A DNA stretch of 64,000 nt, taken from the NCBI RefSeq assembly GCF_044582145.1, contig NZ_JBDODO010000007.1. One strand, written 5' to 3'. Made by a program: the position numbers and the translations under genes. Under the pieces are notes generated by a model. That model searched no databases. It worked only from the letters and a program-made list of their open reading frames with translations, and had not been told where the DNA came from. The first letter of the stretch is position 1; each line of letters starts with the position of its first letter. The DNA comes from Guyparkeria sp016278265 (GTDB lineage: Bacteria; Pseudomonadota; Gammaproteobacteria; Halothiobacillales; Halothiobacillaceae). Of this stretch, positions 16,793 through 25,974 are shown piece by piece.

Positions 16793-17437
16793 ATGACGAC
16801 CCAGGCCTTAGAGACCAAGGGCCGCATTATCGGCCTGACCGGCGGCATCGCCAGCGGCAAGAGCCTGGCGACAGCGATCTTTGCCGAGTTGGGCATCCCG
16901 ATCATCGACACCGATGCGATCAGCCGCGAGCTGGTCGAGCCGGGCAGCCCCTGCCTCGATGCAATCCGGGCTCGATTCGGTGACGAGATCCTGCTCGAGG
17001 ATGGCCGGCTGGACCGACACAGGTTGCGCCAGCGCATCCTCGACCAGCCGACGGAGCGCACCGCGCTGGAGGCGATCCTGCACCCGGCCATCCGGGCAAG
17101 GGCCCGCGAACACGCGACGGCAGCGGCTCGTCATGCGCCCTACGTGCTGGTGGTGGTCCCGCTGCTCGCCGAGGCCTCGGTCTGGCCGGCCTACCGCGAC
17201 TGGCTCGACGCCGTGATCACCCTGACGGCCCCGCCGGTACTGCGTCGAGAGCGGCTGGTCACCCGCCCGGGCATCGATGCCAGCCAGGCCGAACAACTGC
17301 TCGCCGCCCAGGTCGATGACCGCGCCCGCCGGGCAATCGCCGACTTTGAGCTGGTCAACGACCGCTCGCCCGAGGCCCTGCGCGAGCAGATCACCGAGCT
17401 GGACGGACGCCTTCAGCAATCCCACTCCGCCGATTGA
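16793..17437 (+). CDS. coaE: Dephospho-CoA kinase
   Basis: CoaE phosphorylates dephospho-CoA, the last step of coenzyme A synthesis. The 214-aa protein has the P-loop GLTGGIASGKS near the N-terminus, DTDAISRELVEPGSP, the LEAILHP segment and VVVPLLAEA, all typical. Its stop codon directly abuts the stop codon of the convergent ygfX-like gene, leaving no intergenic base. It lies directly after pilD. Confidence 0.95.
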   Translation: MTTQALETKGRIIGLTGGIASGKSLATAIFAELGIPIIDTDAISRELVEPGSPCLDAIRARFGDEILLEDGRLDRHRLRQRILDQPTERTALEAILHPAIRARAREHATAAARHAPYVLVVVPLLAEASVWPAYRDWLDAVITLTAPPVLRRERLVTRPGIDASQAEQLLAAQVDDRARRAIADFELVNDRSPEALREQITELDGRLQQSHSAD

Positions 17438-17899
17438 TCATGGAGATCCCAGCGTCAAGAAGCGCTGCAGTCGCCACCAACCGCGCCGACCCAACCGCCA
17501 CGGCGTGAGCCAGAGGGTGAACCGCCCGGCACCGGCGTCATCAAGCGTCACCCCGACCAACAATGGGCCTTGCCACAGCACGCGCGTCTCTCCGCGGATT
17601 GACTCACCACTCGGTAGCAACACCTCGGCGCGTCCGGCCGACCAGGCCAGCCGACCCTCAAGGGAAAAACCCGCTGGACGATGACGAAGGCAACGCCAGA
17701 GCCAGCCGGAAAGCACCAGCCAGGCCGCCGAACGCCACAACCATTCCGGTAGCGACGTGTCGGCTCCAACCGGCCGGGGCGCCTGCCAGACGACCAGGCT
17801 CATCGCCAGCCACACAGCCAACACCAACGCACTCCAGGCCGCCAGCAGCCAGCGGTCGACGACGAGCCGCTCACTGAATCCTTCCGATACCCGTTCCAT
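17438..17899 (-). CDS. Small inner-membrane protein, YgfX/CptA-like
   Basis: This 153-aa protein has two adjacent hydrophobic helices (about residues 17-40 and 52-70) and a C-terminal beta-rich domain ending in a tryptophan-rich motif (LTPWRLGRRGWWRLQRFL). That layout resembles YgfX, a membrane protein encoded beside sdhE and ygfZ in E. coli. Here it is divergent from ygfZ and no sdhE is seen. The start at 17899 is chosen because GGAGG lies 7 bases upstream; a GTG 6 bases earlier would sit inside that Shine-Dalgarno. Homology is weak, so the name is tentative. Confidence 0.6.
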   Translation of the reverse strand: MERVSEGFSERLVVDRWLLAAWSALVLAVWLAMSLVVWQAPRPVGADTSLPEWLWRSAAWLVLSGWLWRCLRHRPAGFSLEGRLAWSAGRAEVLLPSGESIRGETRVLWQGPLLVGVTLDDAGAGRFTLWLTPWRLGRRGWWRLQRFLTLGSP

Positions 17900-17990
17900 G
17901 GGCACACCTCCGTCAACACGTCCATCGAAGCGAACCCGCCAGGGGTAATGCTATCCTTGCCCACCAACCTTGACGACCTTGAAAGCACAA

Positions 17991-19049
17991 ATGTCCGACG
18001 CAACCGACACAACCTGGCACGACCTGATGCAACCGAGGGACACCCCGGCCGCCGGTGCAATCCTGCTGACCGACCTGCCCGACCGTCGAGTCATTGAGGT
18101 TACCGGCTCGGAGGCACGCGCGTTTCTGCACGCGATCCTCACGCAGGACATCAACGCCCTGACCGACGAGGCCGCCTCCTTCTCCGCGCTGTGCAGCGCG
18201 AAGGGCCGAGCCCTGGGACTGCTGCGCATTGCCGCGCACGAGGACGGCTTCCGTCTGGTCACGCGCGCCGAACTCGCCCCCAGCCTGCTCAAGCGCATGC
18301 AGATGTACGTCCTGCGACGCGACGTGCAGTTGTCGCTGGCCGAGGACCAGGCCGCACTCGGGGTTATCTGGCCGGGCGACAACGAGTCGATCGACTGCCC
18401 GTTCGATGACGTCGCTGCCTGCAAGGCGATCGAGCGCCTGCGCGAGGCCAAGCCGGCGCCCGGCCGTTGGCCCGCCGTGGTCGATGCACAGGGCCGACTG
18501 TTCCTGCGCGAAGAGCAGAACGCGCGCAGCGGCATGCGCATCGCCATCCATGGCCCGAGCGACAACCTGCAAACCATGGTCCACTCTGCTGCCAATGGCA
18601 CGGCGATCGTCTCGACCGCTCAGTGGGAGCGCGCCGAGATCGAGGACCGTCTCCCCGAGGTCACCAGCGAGACGGCCGAGCACTTCGTGCCGCAATGGAT
18701 CAACCTCGATGAGCTCGAGGCCTTCAGCCTGAAAAAGGGCTGTTATCCCGGCCAGGAGGTCATTGCCCGGATGCATTACCTGGGCAAGCCCAATCGGCGC
18801 CTGTTTGCCGGCCACGTGCTCGGGCTCGCCCCACCGGCACCCGGCGCCCCGGTCCACAACGACAAGGACGAGACCGCCGGTGAAGTGGTGCGCAGCGCCC
18901 CGCTGCCGGACGACTCGGGCAGCCTGGTGCTCACCGTGATCAAGCTCAAGCACCTGCACGATCCGCTGACGATCGACGGCCTGGCCCTGAGCCTCGACCC
19001 GCACGACACCATCGAGGGCGGCAGCCAACGGGCCGGCGCCCGGCATTGA
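17991..19049 (+). CDS. ygfZ: tRNA-modifying / iron-sulfur maintenance protein YgfZ
   Basis: YgfZ is a folate-binding protein of the GcvT fold needed for activity of several iron-sulfur enzymes such as MiaB. From the ATG at 17991 it has 352 aa, with the GcvT-like N-terminal domain (VIEVTGSEARAFLHAIL, LCSAKGRALGLLRI) and the hallmark KGCYPGQEVIARM, whose cysteine is the conserved functional residue. A TTG 21 bases upstream is in frame but unlikely as a start. Spacing to thiG is 35 bases. Confidence 0.93.
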   Translation: MSDATDTTWHDLMQPRDTPAAGAILLTDLPDRRVIEVTGSEARAFLHAILTQDINALTDEAASFSALCSAKGRALGLLRIAAHEDGFRLVTRAELAPSLLKRMQMYVLRRDVQLSLAEDQAALGVIWPGDNESIDCPFDDVAACKAIERLREAKPAPGRWPAVVDAQGRLFLREEQNARSGMRIAIHGPSDNLQTMVHSAANGTAIVSTAQWERAEIEDRLPEVTSETAEHFVPQWINLDELEAFSLKKGCYPGQEVIARMHYLGKPNRRLFAGHVLGLAPPAPGAPVHNDKDETAGEVVRSAPLPDDSGSLVLTVIKLKHLHDPLTIDGLALSLDPHDTIEGGSQRAGARH

Positions 19050-19084
19050 CCGCCCCCTACATCACACGCAACGAATCCACGCCC

Positions 19085-19897
<813 letters not shown>

Positions 19898-19901
19898 TCC
19901 C

Positions 19902-20603
19902 ATGAGTGAAGCAACCGAAAAGAGTGACGGCATCCGGCGGCGCATCCGCTCGTTCATCCGCCGCGAGGGCCGACTCACGCCGGGCCAGGAGCGGGCACTC
20001 AACGAGCTGGGACCGAAATACCTGATCGAGCCGGAAGGCCCGCCGATCGACCCGGCCGAACTGTTCGGCCGGCGGGCGCCGCTGACGCTGGAGATCGGTT
20101 TCGGCAACGGCGACAGCCTGGTCGAAATGGCCGCCAAGGACCCCGACCAAGACTTCATCGGCATCGAGGTCCACCGCCCGGGCGTGGGTCACCTGCTCAA
20201 CGGCATCGAGCACTTCGGCCTGACCAACCTCAAGGCCGTCTGCGGCGATGCCGTGCCGTTCGTCGAGCAGCGCGTGCCTGAGCAAAGCCTCGACCGGCTG
20301 CTGCTGTACTTCCCGGACCCCTGGCACAAGAAGCGCCACCACAAGCGTCGCATCGTGCAGACGCCGTTCGCCAACCTGGTCGCCAGGCGTCTCAAGCCCG
20401 GCGGACTGTGGCACTTGGCGACCGACTGGGCCGAGTACGCCGAGCACATGCGCGAGGTGCTCGATGCCCACCCAGCGTTCGTGGCCGAGCACGAGGGTAG
20501 CGGCGAGAACGCCCGGCCCGCCTGGCGCCCACGCACCAAGTTCGAGCGACGCGGCGAGGAGCGCGGCCACCAGGTCTTCGACCTGCTCTATCGGCGCCGC
20601 TGA
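19902..20603 (+). CDS. trmB: tRNA (guanine46-N7)-methyltransferase
   Basis: TrmB uses SAM to make 7-methylguanosine at position 46 in the tRNA variable loop. The 233-aa protein shows motif I EIGFGNGDSLVEMA, FIGIEVHRPGVGHLL, and the family signature YFPDPWHKKRHHKRR. The start 4 bases after thiG and the 2-base gap to the next gene suggest one transcript (ygfZ-thiG-trmB-YrhK). Length is normal. Confidence 0.96.
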   Translation: MSEATEKSDGIRRRIRSFIRREGRLTPGQERALNELGPKYLIEPEGPPIDPAELFGRRAPLTLEIGFGNGDSLVEMAAKDPDQDFIGIEVHRPGVGHLLNGIEHFGLTNLKAVCGDAVPFVEQRVPEQSLDRLLLYFPDPWHKKRHHKRRIVQTPFANLVARRLKPGGLWHLATDWAEYAEHMREVLDAHPAFVAEHEGSGENARPAWRPRTKFERRGEERGHQVFDLLYRRR

Positions 20604-20605
20604 CG

Positions 20606-20887
20606 ATGACGGATCGCGATCCCGCGCTCACCCTGCCGCTCGGCCCGGACGCCTTGGTCATTCGGCGTCGCTACGAGACGGCGGTGCTGGCCAACGACTT
20701 CCTGATCGGCCTCTGGTTCACCTTGGGAAGCCTGGCCTTCCTGAGCCCAACCTACGAGTCGGCCGGGGCCTGGATCTTCGTCATGGCCTCGGTCCAGTAT
20801 CTTGTGCGCCCCAGCATCCGGCTGGCCAGCAACATTCATCTGCAACGGCTGCGCCGGCGCCAAGCCCCATCGGCCGAAAGGAGCTGA
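20606..20887 (+). CDS. YrhK-like small membrane protein
   Basis: This 93-aa protein has two predicted membrane helices (about residues 31-48 and 55-75). The sequence IRRRYETAVLANDFLIGLWF, then LGSLAFLS, matches the YrhK-like domain pattern of a tyrosine-rich start, an ND pair and a glycine/serine turn. The function of this family is unknown. It begins 2 bases after trmB and is the last gene before the prk promoter region. Assignment rests on pattern memory only. Confidence 0.65.
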   Translation: MTDRDPALTLPLGPDALVIRRRYETAVLANDFLIGLWFTLGSLAFLSPTYESAGAWIFVMASVQYLVRPSIRLASNIHLQRLRRRQAPSAERS

Positions 20888-20946
20888 GCTGCCTCCCGGT
20901 GGGCCGGCGGGCCGCCCAGCCGGGGCCCTATTCGATAGTCAGCAAC

Positions 20947-20975
20947 TTGTTCCCGGTAGCGTAAACCCCTATTAT
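20947..20975 (+). promoter_or_regulatory. Predicted sigma70 promoter of prk
   Basis: A -35 element TTGTTC (20947-20952) and a -10 element TATTAT (20970-20975) are separated by exactly 17 bases, giving close agreement with the sigma70 consensus. Transcription would start near 20982, leaving a leader of about 118 bases before the prk ATG. It is the only clear promoter in the 212-base gap after the YrhK-like gene. No CbbR-type T-N11-A repeat was recognised with certainty. Confidence 0.65.
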
Positions 20976-21099
20976 CGTGGGCTTTCGTTTTGCCGGGTGA
21001 GTCGAGCCGCGCCGCGTTCGCCGCGCTCCTCTCCGGCCAACCGACCGAATTCCACCGCTTTCGACGTCTCGTTTTTATTGCTTTCCAACAGGAGGGACC

Positions 21100-21993
21100 A
21101 TGTCCAAGAAGCATCCCGTTGTCGCGGTTACCGGCTCGTCCGGCGCCGGCACGTCCACCGTCAAAAGTGCCTTCAACCACATCTTCCGCCGCGAGGAAAT
21201 CTCGCCGGTCGTGATCGAGGGCGACAGCTTCCACGCGCTCAACCGCAAGGACATGCGCGAGCGCATGGCCGCCGAGGCCGAGAAGGGCAACAACTTCTTC
21301 TCCCACTTCGGCCCGAACGCCAACCACTTCGACAAGCTGGGCGAGCTGTTCAAGAGCTACGGCGAGTCTGGCTCCGGCAAGAAGCGCTACTACCTGCACA
21401 GCGACGAGGAAGCCGCCGAGCATAACGCGCGCCTGAACACCAACCTGGGCCCGGGCGAGTTCACCCCGTGGGAAGACATCCCGGCCGGTTCCGACCTGCT
21501 GTTCTACGAAGGCCTGCACGGCCTGGTGAAGACCGATGACGTCGACGTCGCCCAGCACGTCGATCTGGGCGTGGGCGTCGTGCCGATCGTCAACCTGGAG
21601 TGGATCCAGAAGATCTTCCGCGACAACGCCGAGCGCGGCTACTCCGCCGAGAAGATCGTCGACACCATCCTGCGCCGCATGCCGGACTACGTGAACTACA
21701 TCACTCCGCAGTTCTCGCAGACCGACGTCAACTTCCAGCGCGTACCGACCGTCGACACCTCCAACCCGTTCATCGCCCGCGACATCCCGACGCCGGACGA
21801 GAGCGTGGTCGTCATTCGCTTCCGTGATCCGGACGAGTTCGGTGTCGACTTCCCGTACCTGCTGCAGATGATCCCGAACTCGTTCATGTCCCGCTACAAC
21901 ACCATCGTGGTGCCGGGCGGCAAGATGAGCTACGCGATGGACCTGATCCTGACCCCGCGTATCCATCGCCTGATCCAGGAACGCGACGCGTAA
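21100..21993 (+). CDS. prk: Phosphoribulokinase (Calvin cycle)
   Basis: Prk phosphorylates ribulose 5-phosphate to the RuBisCO substrate, so it marks CO2 fixation by the Calvin cycle. The 297-aa protein is the bacterial class I type: P-loop TGSSGAGTST, IEGDSFHALNR, YYLHSDEEA, LLFYEGLHG and GVVPIVNLEW. A strong Shine-Dalgarno (GGAGGG, 21091-21096) precedes the ATG, and the C-rich synonymous codons fit high expression. It is monocistronic between its own promoter and terminator, with no cbb operon neighbours in the window. Confidence 0.97.
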   Translation: MSKKHPVVAVTGSSGAGTSTVKSAFNHIFRREEISPVVIEGDSFHALNRKDMRERMAAEAEKGNNFFSHFGPNANHFDKLGELFKSYGESGSGKKRYYLHSDEEAAEHNARLNTNLGPGEFTPWEDIPAGSDLLFYEGLHGLVKTDDVDVAQHVDLGVGVVPIVNLEWIQKIFRDNAERGYSAEKIVDTILRRMPDYVNYITPQFSQTDVNFQRVPTVDTSNPFIARDIPTPDESVVVIRFRDPDEFGVDFPYLLQMIPNSFMSRYNTIVVPGGKMSYAMDLILTPRIHRLIQERDA

Positions 21994-22016
21994 GCGTTCC
22001 CGGACACTCGAACGAT

Positions 22017-22053
22017 AAAAGCCCCCGCCGGCACGCTGCCGCGGGGGCTTTTT
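22017..22053. terminator. Rho-independent terminator after prk
   Basis: The stem GCCCCCGC (22021-22028) pairs with GCGGGGGC (22041-22048) around a 12-base loop. It is flanked by AAAA on the left and TTTTT on the right, so it can terminate prk and, read leftwards, the opposite strand as well. The convergent diguanylate cyclase ends at 22106. Confidence 0.9.
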
Positions 22054-22105
22054 CTTGGCAGGAGGGCCCGGCCGAATCGGGGCACACCGGGCCGGGGCGA
22101 GTCGG

Positions 22106-24016
22106 TCAGGACGGACGACGGTCTCCCTCCCGCGGCACCACCTCGTCCTTCTCCCCGTCAAAGTAGCGGAACGTGTCCCGCCCGGCGGCCTTGGCATCGT
22201 ACATGGCCGCATCGGCGTGGTTGACCAAGGCCTCGGCGTCGCCACCCTGTTCGGGGAAGACCGCGATCCCGATCGACACGCCGATCGAGACCTGCTCGCC
22301 ATCGAGGACGAACGGCTGGGTCAGCACCTCGATCACCTTGGCCGCCACCTGGCCGGCAAACCGGGGCGCGGGCAGCCCCTCGAGCAGGATCAGGAACTCG
22401 TCCCCGCCCAGGCGCCCGACGATGTCCTCGTGTCGTAGCAGCCGCTGCAGCCGTTCGGCCACCTCGCGCAACAATCGATCACCCACCGCGTGGCCCAAGC
22501 GGTCATTAACCTCCTTGAAGTAGTCCAAATCGAGGAACAATATGGCGAGACGCGTCTCTTCATTCCGCGCCCGGGCAACCGCGTCGCCGATTCGGTACTT
22601 GAGCGAGGCGCGGTTGGGCAGATCGGTCAGCGAGTCGTGATGAGCCTGGTGACGAATCTGCTGCTCGGCCGCCTTGGTCTCGGTAATGTCGTTGAAGATG
22701 TGGATGAAATGGCTGGCGCGGCCATGCTCGTCGGCAACCTTGCTGATCGTCTGCAGCGCCGTCAGGCGCTCGCCTCGGCGGTTGCGATAGTCGAGCTCGC
22801 CCTGCCAACTGCGCTCACGATTCACTCGTTGGAAGATACGTTCCAGTTGCTCGCTTTCCTTGTCATCCAACTGGAACAGATCCGACATCGGCCGCCCCAT
22901 CACCTCGTCGGCGGCGAAACCCGTGATGTGGGTGAAGGCCGGGTTGACGCGCAGGATGCGGTGATTGGGTGAGGTGATCATGATCGCCTCGCCGGTCCCC
23001 TCGAACACGGTGCCGGCCAGGCGCAATTCCCCGGCCGACCGCTCCAGCTCCTCGGCCTGCTTCGACAGGCGCCGCAACACGGGACGCAACGCCCGCGCCG
23101 CCAACAGGGCGACGATCGGCAACAGCAGGAAGACCAGCCCCAGCGGCCAGAGCAATCGGGCGACCACCGGCTGATAGAAGCTCCAAAAACCCGCCTCGAT
23201 CAGCAGCAGGCAGCGCCCACCGCCCACCGGGGTGTAGAACAATACGCGGGTGTGACCATCGAGCTCGGGCCAGACCACCCCGGGCCCGGTCGGATCGACG
23301 CGCGCCAAAGGTCCGGCGATCGCCGCGCGCGGTTCGTCCATTTCCAGCCCGGAAGCATCCGCGTTCACGCCCACCAGGCGGCCTTCGCGGTAATCGAGGA
23401 GGAAGCCTCGCGCCGAGGGCTCCAGGGTGCGCGCCCGCTCGAGCAACTTGACCAGGCCGTCCACTTCGAAAAACAGCACGTCAGTGCCCAAACGCTCGCC
23501 GGCAGCACCAAGGATGGGCGCCGCGGTACGCCAGATGATGCGATCCTCGAATTGCACCAGCCGGCTCTGCACGTCATCCAAGTCATCGAGGATCGAGTGG
23601 TCGGGCGCCTCGGCCGTCAGCCCCTCATCGACGATCACCTCGCCGAACGGGCCAAGCCGCTTGATGCCGACCAGCGCCGGGGCGGTGCCCAGCGCGTCGG
23701 CCAGGCGTGGGGCGGTGTATGCCGCCAAGGCCTCAATCGACATTTCACCCTGGACATAGGCCGCGAGCCGGCGGCGAATCTCGGTGCGGCTGGTGACCTG
23801 GCGGGCGATGCCCTCGTAACGCTGCACCAGGTTATTGAGCGCGGCGCCCTGCGCCTGGACGCCCATCAAGGTGCTGCGCTCCAGACCCTCACGCGCGGAC
23901 TGATAGATGGGCACGGCGGTGACCACAGCGACGAGAATACCGCTGACGAGAATGCCCAGCACGGCCAGCAGAATAGCCTTGCGGCGAATCAGTCGAATGG
24001 CATTGAGCTCGGACAT
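22106..24016 (-). CDS. Membrane PAS-GGDEF diguanylate cyclase
   Basis: This 636-aa protein should make cyclic di-GMP. It has an N-terminal transmembrane helix (about residues 11-35), a periplasmic sensor region of about 270 residues, a second helix (about 305-335), a PAS domain (about 355-470; AFTHITGFAADEVMGRP) and a GGDEF domain. The active site reads RLGGDEF, and an RHED inhibitory site lies five residues before it, so the enzyme looks intact and product-inhibited. No EAL domain is present. The ATG at 24016 is chosen because the open frame beyond it, to 24532, has no coding character. It is divergent from the FAD operon. Confidence 0.88.
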   Translation of the reverse strand: MSELNAIRLIRRKAILLAVLGILVSGILVAVVTAVPIYQSAREGLERSTLMGVQAQGAALNNLVQRYEGIARQVTSRTEIRRRLAAYVQGEMSIEALAAYTAPRLADALGTAPALVGIKRLGPFGEVIVDEGLTAEAPDHSILDDLDDVQSRLVQFEDRIIWRTAAPILGAAGERLGTDVLFFEVDGLVKLLERARTLEPSARGFLLDYREGRLVGVNADASGLEMDEPRAAIAGPLARVDPTGPGVVWPELDGHTRVLFYTPVGGGRCLLLIEAGFWSFYQPVVARLLWPLGLVFLLLPIVALLAARALRPVLRRLSKQAEELERSAGELRLAGTVFEGTGEAIMITSPNHRILRVNPAFTHITGFAADEVMGRPMSDLFQLDDKESEQLERIFQRVNRERSWQGELDYRNRRGERLTALQTISKVADEHGRASHFIHIFNDITETKAAEQQIRHQAHHDSLTDLPNRASLKYRIGDAVARARNEETRLAILFLDLDYFKEVNDRLGHAVGDRLLREVAERLQRLLRHEDIVGRLGGDEFLILLEGLPAPRFAGQVAAKVIEVLTQPFVLDGEQVSIGVSIGIAVFPEQGGDAEALVNHADAAMYDAKAAGRDTFRYFDGEKDEVVPREGDRRPS

Positions 24017-24636
24017 GGGCCGGGTAACTCCGGTCGGAAATCGACTTGCCCGGCAGGGACGGGTCGCGGTTGGGCGGCGGGAAAAGCACGAGAAATCCGT
24101 CGTGCCTTCAAACGCGCCATCATCCCAGAAAGCCGCCCCTGAGGCCACCGGAATCGGGCAAGAGGACGCTGACAAGTCCATGAAAAGAATAGGGGAATTA
24201 TTCAACTCAACCGCCCCTATCGTCGGCGGGGGACCTGAACGCCTTCCGCCACCCCTCGACCTGCTCACGAATGACCGCAGCCCGCTGGGTATCGATACGC
24301 GCAACGGGTCTGGACGATAGGTGTAGTGGTCAAGCGAGGAACTGCGCGCCACACCTTGCTGGCCAGCGCGACGGGGTGGACGCAACCCAACCTGAACGTC
24401 TGGCCCTCCGCCGGGTCGAAACCGGCCCCCGGGCGTGTATAAGGCCCGGCAACGCCGCCTGCGCACCCAGTGCATCGCCCTAGATAGCCCGTGACAACCC
24501 GCCGCGGAACGATCGATGCACATAGGCCCCACTATAACAAGGTGACGGGCCGAGAAATGGCCGGGAAAATTTCTGTGCAGAACCTGTACAGGGGTTATAC
24601 ACTCGTCACGTGATCTGCCCAGCCCCGGAGCTTCGA
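24017..24636. other. Long intergenic region between the diguanylate cyclase and the FAD-gene operon
   Basis: This 620-base stretch contains no gene I can support. Near the left end is an AT-rich patch (24180-24210) that could hold the leftward promoter of the cyclase. In the middle an inverted repeat CCGGGC/GCCCGG brackets GTGTATAAG (24439-24458). A TATAAC lies near 24532. At the right end is the predicted LitR-type operator and promoter described separately. Nothing resembles a tRNA or a recognised riboswitch. Confidence 0.6.
24571..24605 (+). promoter_or_regulatory. Predicted LitR/CarH-type operator and promoter of the six-gene operon
   Basis: Three 11-base units are tandemly arranged: CTGTGCAGAAC (24573-24583), CTGTACAGGGG (24584-24594) and TTATACACTCG (24595-24605). 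The T-R-C-A cores fall at 24576, 24587 and 24598. The same bases can be read as a MerR-style promoter: TTCTGT (24571-24576), a 19-base spacer containing the perfect palindrome CCTGTACAGG (24583-24592), and TATACA (24596-24601). The expected start near 24608 lies 29 bases before the ATG. The last 26 bases match the site at 11186-11211 at 17 positions. Confidence 0.65.
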
Positions 24637-25974
24637 ATGACCCAGACCCCGTCGTTTACCCCGCCAACCGACCGGCCGCTCGAGATTGCCGTGATCGGCT
24701 CGGGCATAGCCGGTATCGGCACCGCGTGGCTGTTGGGGCAGCATCACCGGGTCACCCTGTTCGAGAAGAACGACTACCTCGGGGGACACACTCATACCCA
24801 CCGGGTCGACGACGGCATGGGCGGGGAAATCCCGGTGGACAGCGGCTTTATCGTCTGCAACCGGCCCAACTACCCGCACCTGTTCGGGCTATTCGAGACG
24901 CTCGGGATCGAGACCAAGGCCACCGACATGTCCTTCGGCATGAGTATGGATGGCGGCCGGCTGGAGTACAGCGGCGACAACCTGAATACGCTGTTTTCTC
25001 AACGCCGCAATCTGATCCGTCCCGGCTTTTTACGCATGGTGGCCGAGATCCTGCGCTTCAACCGGCTGGGCACGGCCGCCCTGCGTAACGCGGGGACGGC
25101 AGCGTCTACACTCGACGACATGCCGCTAGGACAATTCCTCTCTGCCAACAGGTTCCCCCCCCGCCTGCGGGACGACTACCTGCTGCCCATGGCGGCGGCG
25201 ATCTGGTCCTGCCCGACCCGACAGATGCTCGAGTTTCCGGCCAAGAGCTTCCTGCAATTCTTCCACAACCACGGGCTGATGAGCGTGCAGGATCGACCGC
25301 AATGGGAGACGGTTACGGGTGGCTCGCGCGCCTACATCGACCGGATGCTGGAGGCAGGGACATTTGAGGCGCTCCCCTCCCACCCAGTCACCTGCATTGA
25401 GCGTCGCGACGACGGCATTCATCTGCCCGAATACGGTCGCCGTTTTGATGCGGTGGTATCCGCCGCGCATGCCGACGAGACGCTGGCGATGCTCACCGAT
25501 GCGGACGACCAGGAACGCGACACGCTCGGCGCCTTTCGCTTCCAGGAGAACCACGCCTACCTGCACCGGGACACCCGGCTGATGCCAACGCGACGCCAGG
25601 TCTGGTCGAGTTGGAACTACCTCGGCCGCCGCAATATCGACGGTGGCCGCGCCGTGGCGGTGACCTACTGGATGAACCGGCTGCAGCGACTGGAGTCGGC
25701 CCATGAGTGGCTGGTCACGCTCAACCCCTTCGAGCCGCCACGCGACGAACTGGTGGAAGGCGAGTTCACCTACCACCACCCGGTCTTCGATGCCCGGGCT
25801 GTCGTCGCGCAGGCCGAGATCCCGGCACTACAGGGGCATCGGGGGATGTTCTACGCAGGCGCTTGGACGGGTTACGGTTTCCACGAGGATGGGCTGGCCT
25901 CCGCGGTGGCCGTGGCTCGGCGTCTGGGCGCCGACATCCCCTGGGAAAAGGGCCCCCGGGAGGCCGCCGCTTGA
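24637..25974 (+). CDS. FAD-dependent oxidoreductase (COG2907 / amine-oxidase-like)
   Basis: This 445-aa flavoprotein has a Rossmann dinucleotide-binding motif VIGSGIAGIGTAWLLG followed by the acidic FEKNDYLGGHTHT segment, and a C-terminal FAD closure (MFYAGAWTGYGFHEDG). It belongs to the group of NAD/FAD proteins that sits beside DUF1365 and Cfa genes; the Rhodobacter sphaeroides relative RSP_1091 is, as I recall, needed for furan fatty acid formation and singlet-oxygen signalling. The substrate here is probably a membrane fatty acyl chain (inference). GGAG lies 6 bases before the ATG at 24637; an upstream GTG at 24610 is rejected. Confidence 0.85.
   Translation: MTQTPSFTPPTDRPLEIAVIGSGIAGIGTAWLLGQHHRVTLFEKNDYLGGHTHTHRVDDGMGGEIPVDSGFIVCNRPNYPHLFGLFETLGIETKATDMSFGMSMDGGRLEYSGDNLNTLFSQRRNLIRPGFLRMVAEILRFNRLGTAALRNAGTAASTLDDMPLGQFLSANRFPPRLRDDYLLPMAAAIWSCPTRQMLEFPAKSFLQFFHNHGLMSVQDRPQWETVTGGSRAYIDRMLEAGTFEALPSHPVTCIERRDDGIHLPEYGRRFDAVVSAAHADETLAMLTDADDQERDTLGAFRFQENHAYLHRDTRLMPTRRQVWSSWNYLGRRNIDGGRAVAVTYWMNRLQRLESAHEWLVTLNPFEPPRDELVEGEFTYHHPVFDARAVVAQAEIPALQGHRGMFYAGAWTGYGFHEDGLASAVAVARRLGADIPWEKGPREAAA

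Noticed and set aside
24320..24400. Possible tRNA-like segment (GGTGTAGTGGTCAAGCGAGG region)
   Set aside because: It has a D-loop-like string but no matching anticodon arm, T-loop consensus or acceptor pairing.
24017..24532. A 172-codon N-terminal extension of the diguanylate cyclase
   Set aside because: The extension is Arg/Gly/Pro-rich, lacks homology and hides the normal N-terminal membrane helix; the ATG at 24016 gives the expected start.
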